Source of the DNA: Agaricus subrufescens
Taxonomy: Eukaryota > Basidiomycota > Agaricomycetes > Agaricales > Agaricaceae
Assembly (NCBI GenBank): GCA_029945375.1
Contig: CM057063.1
Span: 806,001 to 870,000 of the forward strand
Length of the DNA: 64,000 nucleotides
Direction: 5' to 3'
Under the pieces are notes generated by a model. That model was given only the letters and a program-made list of their open reading frames with translations. It ran no database searches and was not told where the DNA came from. The stretch's first letter is position 1. Each line of letters begins with the position of its first letter. The position numbers and the translations under genes are program-made. This document shows positions 34,945 through 44,465 of the stretch, one piece after another.

Positions 34945-37650
34945 ATGCCGACGACCAAACCACTGAAGGAAGCTGCGCCTAAGCGGTCCACCCGTTCATA
35001 TCTTGTCTTTCTCACAGCCTCAGTCACCGCGCTGGCCTTGTATGGGTTCTCATCTTCGCCCACGGACTACACGGTGTGCTCAAGTTCAAGTCGCATCTAC
35101 ACTGTGAACGAGCTGCAACCACAAGTGCAATGTATAACCATTAACAACGACCGTATCATACGCGTCGGAAAATACGGTATGTTACGCGCTTGTTCAAACC
35201 AGAGAATTTGATGCTGATATTGCTCAAAGACGACGTAGCTTCATTCATCATCAATATTCCATTGTTAGATTGGAGGATGCGTTTCAAGCGACCTTTGGTT
35301 TCCTATGTAGATTCTACGGACATCATCGTTCCCGGATTGACCGGTATGACCTGGAATCTACCCGCTAGAATCACCTTGTAATTGACCCCTAGATGCTCAT
35401 GCCCATGTTCTTGAAAATGGTTGGATGATGCAGTTACCACTGGGAGGTTCTGCCTCTGTTCAAGGTAATTGGTGCCCATTCTTGTTGTGACTGTAAATAT
35501 GACTAAATCGGTGTCGCAGAAATCGTTGGACGCGTCAAAAGCTATATACAAAATCACCCTGATGTACTCCACGATCCGAATCGCTGGATTGAAGGTATGG
35601 GCTGGGATCAAACCAGGTGGGAGGGGAAACAGTTCCCGAAAGCAGTAGGCACCTTTTTTCCCCCAATAATTGTAGCAATAATTCATATTGATTCCAGGCA
35701 GACCTTGACCAAGATCCCCTTCTGAGAGGGCGGCCAATTGTCCTCAATCGGGTGGATGGACATGCTCGATGGGTCTCCCCACGTGTGCTTGAGATCATGG
35801 GCCCGCTTCCTGATGACAGCGAGGTTATTGGTGGGCAGATCATCCGAGACTCTGATGGGAATCCAACTGGTTAGCCTCCAAGCTGATACCAATATCGGAG
35901 CAGAGTCTGATTTTTCTTATACCTAGGGGTGTTCCTCGACAATGCGATGGACCTCATTCCAACCCCTCCTTGGACTCACGATCAAATGGAGGGATATTTC
36001 TCAGCGAGCGCCGACCTTGCTTTGGAATATGGGCTTACTAGCATACATGACGCTGCGACAACATTACCTATGATTGATTTCTTCCAAAAGTACGTTCTTT
36101 TTGACCTCAAATTTTTCGCTATTTGACTATTGATAGGAAAGCTGACGAAGGCGCAATTCCTGTACGCTCATTATCTTGATCTTCATAGAAGCATCGCTCA
36201 TTTCGGTGTAGCTACGTTTATATCTCATGGGAAACGTTCCGTTGAGCGGCAACGACTCCGACGCGGATACGACTAAAATTGCCGCATACATTAGGGGTGA
36301 CTGGAAGCATGGCATTCCTCGCTTCGTCAATTACGGAGAACAAGGCCGTCTCACCCTGCGAAGCGTGAAGTTATTTGCAGATGGTAAGCATCTCCACTAC
36401 TCCACCCTTCGACGGGGTAGCTAACGTACGTGTACTAGGCGCACTGGGATCGTGGGGTGCAGCCATGCTTTCTCCGTACTCTGACAACCCTGACGTCCAG
36501 GGTATCCTACTACAGGCCCCTGAAGTCTTGCGAGCGGCTGTGAGAAGGTTCTGGGGAGAAAATATGCAAGTGGTGCGCTCATGTTTCACTGTTTGTTGTG
36601 GCCGGAGTAACCTTACTCTTGTAATAGAACATCCACTGCATCGGAGATAGAGCCAACCGTATAACTCTCGATATCTTTGAAGAAATTATCCGAGACAAAG
36701 CTATAAATGTTTCTTCATGGAGGCCACGCATTGAACACGCCCAAATCATTAATAGTCATGATCTTGGCCGTTTTGGGAAGTTAGGAGGTTTGTTCTAGTT
36801 GTCATATCACAAGTAGAGAAACACACTAATCTTGACGTCCAGTAATTGCCAGTGTTCAACCGACCCATGCGTAAAGCTTTAAATCTATTTTGCACGTTTA
36901 TCTCATGCTGACGCTCGAACAGAACGTCTGATATGGGGTATGCTGAAAGTCGATTGGTAAGTATCCAAAGGTGGATGTGCTATTTTACTTATGCGACTAG
37001 TACAGGGTCCGGAACGAATGAAAGGAGCATATGCATATGCTACGTTACTGCGGTCAGCTGCTTTGCTTTAATGTTATATTGAAAACACCTTTTTAACAAA
37101 ATTATCAGAACCTCACGCGACCGAATACTCGCTCTTGGATCAGATTTCCCCGTTGAAGGCGTGAACCCACTTCTCGGATTCTACGCCGCTGTCAAGCGTC
37201 TCAGAGTAGATGGATCTTCTCCTCACGGCCCTTCTGGATGGTAGGTTTCTCCTTCGGCATCTCCCAATGCCGTGCGACTTGATTAAATGCTGAGTACCTA
37301 TATTTGTTATCTGACGGTACAGGTTCCCCAATGAACGACTCACAAGAAGAGAAGCGCTTAAGGGGATGACTTTGGACCCTGCATATGCGTCATTCCAAGA
37401 ACAGAATATCGGTTCCCTTGAGATAGGAAAGAAGGCTGACTTTGTAATTTTCGATCGTGACTTTGTAGATTGTGGGGAGGAGGAAGAAGAGAGTTGTAAT
37501 GGGTCCGAGATCCTGGGTGCAAAAGTGAAAGCAGTCGTCATCGATGGAAAAGTCGTACGAGGAGCGTTGCCCCCACCTAAGGATAATGTCACGTTCTGGG
37601 GGGTCATAAATCAGTTGGGGGCATACGTACGTGCTTCCGGTTTGTTTTAG
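34945..37650 (+). CDS. Membrane-anchored YtcJ-like amidohydrolase (amidohydrolase family 3)
   Basis: Fifteen exons (34945-35176, 35269-35343, 35393-35464, 35520-35644, 35698-35869, 35927-36089, 36137-36161, 36212-36383, 36439-36572, 36628-36787, 36843-36870, 36923-36956, 37006-37052, 37109-37240, 37323-37650) give 632 residues. A single N-terminal membrane helix (about 19-35, YLVFLTASVTALALYGF) precedes the catalytic domain. Metal-site motifs of the TIM-barrel amidohydrolase superfamily are intact: HAH (105-107), H393 in NIHCIGDRAN, H427 in RIEHAQ and D492 in LGSDFPVEG. Such enzymes hydrolyse amide or carbamate-like bonds; the fungal substrates are unknown. The first intron is unusually long (92 nt) and may hide a small exon. 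Otherwise the model is complete and undisturbed. Confidence 0.86.
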
Positions 37651-38299
37651 CGGGTGAAGAGGCTGGTGAGTGAGTATGTTGCACCTTCGATATATACTGA
37701 AAACTGAATTGCCACAACCAAGGCAACTGGCAACTTATCTGACCATACAAGTTCCTATTATCCACTTCCGACTTGGTGTTCCTTATCTTTGAAAGCATGT
37801 AGTAGCCGTAAGTGACATGCATGACCTGAAGTACCTTCTGGTCAGATACATTTATTTCTCGATTACTCTTTTGCTCTAAGGTTTCGGAGAAATAATAGAG
37901 ATGCTGGATTTGGTGTTGATCGAAATGCGGTTTGTCAATGGACATGCTATTCTCGGACGATATAGTCATTGTGCATCAGCAAGGGCAATCAGCTTTACCC
38001 GCCAATAATCCCTCCACCCTTACCTTTATGCAGGATGTGATAAGAGCCACAGACAGCAAGCCTATCTCCTGATCAACTGGTCTTTGATTTTATCAATTCT
38101 CTCTTATGCTGCAGAATAAAAGAAGGATACCGACATCCTCAGCCCGCCGAATCAGTGCATCGACATGTCAAGCTACAGCTACTTCTAACATCCAGCGCTT
38201 GTTCCCTATCGTGGGAGTAGAACGACATCAAGGATGACAGGTGTTTGAATTCATTCGCCATCTCAACCATCGGCTGATGTTTTAGTCTTCCTCCTTTTG
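37651..38299. other. Intergenic, upstream of the kinase-GTPase gene
   Basis: Contains the amidohydrolase 3' flank and the presumed kinase promoter. No additional gene recognised. Confidence 0.4.
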
Positions 38300-41209
38300 A
38301 TGTCGAATAAGGCCCTCGATGATTCCCGCACTTTACTTTTAGAAATCATCAAAAATCCCTCCCAGGAAGACCTAATCGCTGAACTGAGAGGAGAAGATGC
38401 TCAATGCATCGCTGATCTTCTAAGTGTCGTGCGTTTGACTTTGTGCATCCCTAGGTGGGTCAACAAAAGCTGATGAAAGCCACACTTTAGCTTCTTCACG
38501 AGGATGGTGCCTTTGAATCCGAGAAGGGTCAACGACTCTTTAGGCTCCTAAGGAGACTTGTCAAATCATCCGAAGTCTTGCCGCGCTGCTACGAACTACA
38601 AGACATCCAGTGTGACTTTGGTCGAGTCCGAGAAGGTGGTGCATTCGCTGATATCTTCGAAGGAGAATACCTGCAGCAAAAAGTTTGTGTCAAAGCGGTT
38701 CGCCTGTTCGAAATAAAGGACAACACCCAGTTGCTCCGAGTACGTTATTCAGGGATCGGCATTAGCTATACATGACCTGAAACCACTTTTGCTAGGCTAT
38801 GGCGAAGGAAGCTATCCTATGGGCCCACCTCTCTCATCCAAACATCCTCCCTTTCTACGGTGTATATACACAAACTATATCAGAAAGAATATGCATCATT
38901 TCTCCTTGGATGAGCAGGGGTGACCTTTCCGCCTATCTGAAGAACTATCCTGACACCCCTCGCCTATCCTTAGTACGTGTCAAGATGTCTTCCGCCATGA
39001 TGCTTCTCAATATTGACAGGTCCTGGGCATTGTCGCCGGTTTGCGTTATTTACACACATCACATATAGTACACGGTGACCTGAAAGCCGTAAGTTCGTGC
39101 AGCAACTCGGAAACTTGTAAAGAAACTAAACACTGAACAGAAAAATATTCTTATCTCTGACAATGGTCACGCAGTGATCGCTGACTTCGGAATATCGACT
39201 CTAACGACAGCAGTGAATTTCGCTACCACTTTAGTCTCGAGCGGTAGTGTGCCCTGGATGGCGCCTGAGTTGCTTGATGCCAAAGAGGAACGCCAGCTTG
39301 ATGGGAAGGAGGAGAGCCATCCGACACTGTCGAGTGATATGTGGTCTTTTGGTTGTGTTTGCTATGAGGTATGGTTTTACATGGTCGAGCGGGCCCAACT
39401 CATTTTATACCAGGTTTTCACGGGCAATACTCCATTTTGCGACTATGCCAACGATATCCAGATACTATCTGCACTTATGCGGCGGGCGCGCCGACCAGCG
39501 GACGCAAACCAGCTTGACAATGTCAACATCCAAGACCGTGAATTGATGGACAAATGCTGGTGTTACGAACCCGAGACCCGCGCCAGCTGCGAAGAAATTT
39601 ACAGGCTCGTGGTTGACCGCATGGGAGAGTGTGAGCAGTCAAATGCACAAGATGTCGCCCTTTGGAAGGCTATAAGAGGTGGTTCAGGAATGGCGATCGA
39701 CTATATACATGCCCACCGCATTCTTGGTGGCATAGGAGGCTCACATACACATGAGTCTTACCGTGGTTCTACTCCCATCGCGGAAACTTCCCGTTGTTCT
39801 ACTCCCATTGCAGAAATTTCCCGTAGTTCTACTCCCACTGCAGAAATTTCCCGTGGTTCTACTCCCATTACAGAAACTTCCTGTGGTTCTACTTCGAATA
39901 CGACCCGTTGCAAAGAGAGTGCAGGTTCACCTGGACTGTGGGTTATTTTTGAAGTCTTAATTTGAAAACTAACATCTCTCTTTATGCCAGATTTTCCAAT
40001 AATGACTTCGCCCGACCTCCCAGTCGGCAAAGGATGCAAGGGCTATCTTTTTTCACTAAAACTCGCCAGGGCCAGCAAACAACACACATATCCCCGGAGA
40101 AACTTCATTCGAAGGATATGATCATCGCGTACGTCTATCCCAACCCAATGAGTGACCGTAATGCTAAAATCCATATCAGGGTGATGGGACCAACAGGAGT
40201 GGGCAAGAGTAATGTAGTGCCTCCATTTTTTCCGAAAAACAATATTCATTTTGGTCCAGTTCATCGACGTCTTTACAGGACAAATCGGAAAGCGGACCGG
40301 ACACCTCCTTGAATCTCACACAGCGGAAGTACAAGCTATCGTTGTGGAGAATTATATCGATATTGGAGCCAATCTTGTGCTGGTCGACACACCAGGGTTT
40401 GACGATACAAATAAGCCAGACACAGAAATCCTGGGTATGATAAGTGATTGGTTAGAGCAAACGTAGGTCAATTTCTGCTCGAAAATGCTCGCAGGTGATT
40501 CATGACTTTAACACTAGATACCGGAGAAAGATCAAGCTGACCGGTATCTTATATTTACATCGTATAACCGACAATAGGATGGGTGGGACACCTTTGAAAA
40601 ACCTGCATATGTTTGGGAAGCTTTGTGGCGACGCCGCGATGAGTCGTGTTAATCTTGTAACGACGATGTGGGACCAGGTTGTCGACCACCAGATCGCGCG
40701 AGACCGTGAAAATGAGCTGAGAGAGAATTTCTGGAGGAAAATGCTCGAATTAGGTTCGAGAGTGGTTAGGTTCGAAAACACCCTGGAGAGTGCGAAAGCA
40801 GTTGTTTATGGATTGGTTGCAGAGAGACGGGAGCGTGAAACGCTCTTACTACAGGAGGAACTGGTTGACCTCAAAAAACGGCTAAATGAAACCCATGCTG
40901 GCAGAATGCTTTACGATGCTCTCCAACAACTAGTAGACGAACAAAGAGCCTCGATAAACAAGTTAATGGAGCAAATTCATAGTCAGGGTAATCCTCAGCT
41001 CATCGAAGGACTTCGGAGGGAGCGACAGAAAATAGAAGAAGACCTTCAAAGCGCACTGGACGGCGTTCGGGAGCTTCGGGTACCGTTGAGTAGGAGAATC
41101 TTGCTATTTCTATTTGGAAAGAAGGGAAAAATCGTGAGCTTCGTTTGTTAATACCCAAAATCCTGAGTGGTAACATTAACGACCATGACAGAATCCGCTC
41201 CCAGGATAA
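38300..41209 (+). CDS. Predicted protein kinase-GTPase fusion (TKL-like kinase plus AIG1/GIMAP-like GTPase)
   Basis: Exons 38300-38428, 38491-38739, 38796-38972, 39020-39088, 39141-39368, 39414-39937, 39991-40128, 40180-40213, 40260-40462, 40518-41133, 41192-41209; 794 residues. Kinase half (about 80-350): VCVKAVR (K111), HGDLKAKN (D205), DFG (223-225), MAPELL, DMWSFGCVCYE; the glycine-rich loop is degenerate. A linker has five diverged 10-residue repeats of the GSTPIAETS type. The GTPase half has GPTGVGKS (508-515), DTPGFDDT (559-566), LYLHRITDNRMGG and a coiled coil. The join is the intron 39938-39990 (GTGGGT donor, CTAAC branch site, pyrimidine-rich tract, CCAG), which keeps phase. If it is not used, the kinase ends at TGA 39961-39963 and the GTPase would be a separate gene. 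cDNA is needed to decide. Confidence 0.72.
39757..39906 (+). repeat. Intragenic 30-bp tandem repeat in the kinase linker
   Basis: Five diverged 30-bp units encode Ser/Thr-rich decapeptides of the type RGSTPIAETS between the kinase and the GTPase parts. The unit is a multiple of three, so copy number can change without breaking the frame. Absent from the paralogous kinase at 41895. Confidence 0.85.
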
Positions 41210-41894
41210 TAGTGGGTAGTCTTTTACGAGTTTTTCCCGACACAGGCTCCCTCAGAACTAGGATGAACTGCCTAAGTAGTTACTCAGTCTCATCAATCTC
41301 AAATTATAAACCATTTGTAGCTCGCCACTTGCCCTCAAATTAGGCTAGTGTTAGGGACACGATTAACCTTGTACCACCGCTTCAGGCCGCGTTGCCGCCA
41401 CTACCCTCAAATGAGCCAAGACATCCTACTCGGAGCTGCGATGTGTTACCACCCGAAGGATGGTATATATTAGCTTGTTCAAAGCATGACTACTTCATTT
41501 CCAGCTTCTGGAGGATAAAAGCCCGCTTGAAAGATCGCAACAAGAGTTTGTCTGCCGGGTGACATGCACGTTTAGTCAATGAAGGAGGGCTGGACCGTTG
41601 TCATGCATATGGCAATTTAGATTGTTCTCAACTATATAAGAACTGAGAATAACAATACGCGTCAGAGACGTAAGTCGAAAGCACAACGCACGTTGCTCCT
41701 CTTACTCATCATACCATCAACAAAACCCCGACGGCCATCACCTCGCCGGTCCCGCCACTATCTTTCTACGTTTTATGCTTGACAACGATATACATCGTGG
41801 GATCTAGATGTCATCAAGAGTAGACACGAGATGCCAGCGTTTATCCTTTTTCGCCAGTTAACTCTCCAGTCCCTCCTTCACTGTTATCTCCTCG
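41210..41894. other. Intergenic, upstream of the kinase-metacaspase gene
   Basis: No gene seen. A TATATAAG motif is at 41633-41640, about 255 bases before the start codon, and could mark the core promoter. Confidence 0.4.
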
Positions 41895-44367
41895 ATGTCG
41901 GGCGGACTATCCGATCAGTCTCGTGCCTTGTTACAAGAACTGGTCAAAAGCCCCTCACATAGGGCCCAGATTGCGGAACTGCAGGGAGAAGATGCACAGT
42001 GCATTGCTAACTTTTTGAGCGTGGTACGTTCCGGTATCTAGCATCAAACAATACACATTAATCAAGACGACAACGTTAGCTACTCCATGAAGATGGTGCC
42101 TTTGCATCTGAGGAAGGTCGACGGCTATTTAGGCTCCTAAGGAGGCTTGTCAAATCATCCGAAATGCTGCCGCAATGTTACAAGCTACAGGGTCTCCGAT
42201 GCAACTTTAGTCATGCTCGAGAAGGTGGCTCCTTCGCTGACATTTTCGAAGGAGAATATAGAAAGCGAAAAGTCTGTGTCAAGGCGGTTCGTATATTCGA
42301 AAAGGACGACAATGCGAAGATGCTCCAGGTGAGTCGGTTTAGTAGTGTTGTTCTACTATCTGATATCAACCATGACAGGCTATAGCGAAAGAAGCTGTTC
42401 TATGGGCTCACCTCTTTCATGGAAACATACTCCCGTTCTATGGTGTGTATATACCAAAAGAATCAGGAAGAATATGCATCATTTCTCCGTGGATGAGTCG
42501 GGGTGACCTTTCCTCTCATCTTAGGAACTATCCCGACACCCCTCGCTTGCCTCTGGTGCGCATTTAGGTTGCCTCTATAGTAATGCCTTTAGCGACTACT
42601 GGTCACCAGATTCTGGATGTCATCTCTGGTTTGCGATATCTACACGCGTCAAGTATAGTACATGGTGACCTGAAAGCAGTACGTCAATGTTAAATTCCAG
42701 TACGCCGTTGAGGACTAATCACTCCTCAGAAAAATGTGCTTATATCTGACAACGGGCGCGCATTAATTGCTGATTTTGGAATATCATATCTTCCAGTATC
42801 CACGAATCTGGTTTCCACTCGACTTTCGAATGGGAGCATGCGCTGGATGGCACCTGAATTGCTTACTGAGGAGTGCCCTCCGACGCTGCCCAGTGACGTC
42901 TGGTCTTTCGGCTGCGTTTGCTACGAGGTAGGGCTTTGCTATCGTCAATCACTTCTAAGCAAGTCGACCTCATGATGTTAATGCTAGGTTTTTACGTGCA
43001 AGCTGCCATTTTATGATCACGCCAATGACATTCAAATATTTTCTGCTCTTGTGAATCGGACGCGCCGGCCTGGAGATGTGAATGAGCTCAATAATATCAG
43101 TGTTAAAGAGCGTGAGTTGATGAACAAGTGCTGGAATTATGAGCCAGAGTCCCGTCCCAGTTGCGAAGGCGTTTATCAATCTGTGGTTAACCTCGTTGGA
43201 GGATGTAATTCTGCAAAATTGGAAGATGTCGCTCTCTGGAATACTGTCAGAGGTGACTCAACAATGACCGTCGATCATATGCGCGCACATCGGATTTTAT
43301 CTTGGATAAGAGCACATGGACACCTTGATTACTCTTCTCCATCAACTCATCCCGTGCCTACAAAGCCTAGTTTAGCCCCAAACTTCAGTCATAATCTGAC
43401 CTACAACTCTTCCGGCAGGTGAGTGTCGCTCATTACCTGTTCGGCGTTCACTAATTTCGACTCTCAAACGCATCTCCATATAGATCTCAGCCTCCTTCAG
43501 AACCCCAGTACGCCCACTGTATTTGACATTGTAGCTCAATCTAATTAGCATGCAAGGTCGACCTTCCCTGCTCCAGGTCTTAGTTCCATTGAATACGACC
43601 CTCAACAGAATACACCTCGCCCCGTGAACGAGCGTCGTAAATTCGCACGTTTCCTGTCATTTTTGACACCTCGACTCTCCTGGCTACGCCAGTCTCGTTA
43701 TACGGACTCCACCAACCAGCCGCAACAATCTCGCCCGCACCCGCCGCAGCTTCGATCCAGCAGAAGCCAATTATCCAGTGCCGTTACGAAACACTCCAAA
43801 GAGCCCCCTCATGATTTGCTACAACAATATGCGGATCACGTTTCATTTCGACATCCGGCCCATGCGCAGAACTACAGACCTCCAGTGTTGGGTCCAGGCA
43901 ACGCCGTCCCTCGAAACACTGTCCGCCCTTATTACGCAGGAAGGAGGAAGGCGCTCTGTGTGGGTATCAGCTATTTTGGCCGAGCCAATGAACTCGAAGG
44001 AAGCGTCGACCACGCTCGCGCGATGCGGCACTTCTTGTGCGGTGAGTTGATTCAGATTAAACTGCTCACACAGATAAAATAATCCACATCCTAGACTTTT
44101 TTGATTACAGCACGGAAGACGTAGTGATACTTACCGATGATAACCCCCAGTCGAGCCATCAGCCAACAAGAGAAAATATCGTGAGCATGCCGCCATGTGC
44201 TGAGTCGAGGTCCAGTATCTGATTAGTGATTACATCTAATTAGATTCAAACTATGCGGTGGCTCGTTAAGGATACCTGGCCCGGTGATTCACTCTTCTTG
44301 TACTGTATGTTTAGCGGAACCACTCTATAGTATATCTCATTATTACACAGATTCTGGTCATAGTCGT
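41895..44367 (+). CDS. Predicted protein kinase-metacaspase fusion, truncated by an assembly gap
   Basis: Exons 41895-42023, 42080-42328, 42379-42555, 42610-42678, 42730-42927, 42988-43418, 43484-43507, 43557-44041, 44095-44180, 44244-44304, 44350-44367 (into the gap); about 642 residues visible. The kinase half matches the neighbour exon for exon (129, 249, 177, 69 nt) with K111, HGDLKA (203-208), DFG (223-225) and MAPELL. A Pro/Gln/Ser-rich linker leads to a metacaspase (peptidase C14) domain from about 552: RRKALCVGISYFG, then TEDVVILTDDN, PTRENI and YYSGH with the catalytic His near 640. The catalytic Cys and the p10 part would follow inside or beyond the gap and are not seen. The kinase is joined by two introns (43419-43483, 43508-43556), both phased. 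A separate metacaspase gene starting near 43624 is the alternative. Confidence 0.72.
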
Positions 44368-44465
44368 CNNNNNNNNNNNNNNNNNNNNNNNNNNNNNNNN
44401 NNNNNNNNNNNNNNNNNNNNNNNNNNNNNNNNNNNNNNNNNNNNNNNNNNNNNNNNNNNNNNNNN
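44368..44465. other. Assembly gap (98 N)
   Basis: A run of N interrupts the metacaspase domain one codon or two after its catalytic His. The far side is the 5' end of a half-LINE. The real distance and content are unknown, so the metacaspase may be intact in the genome, or cut by the retroelement. Confidence 0.98.
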
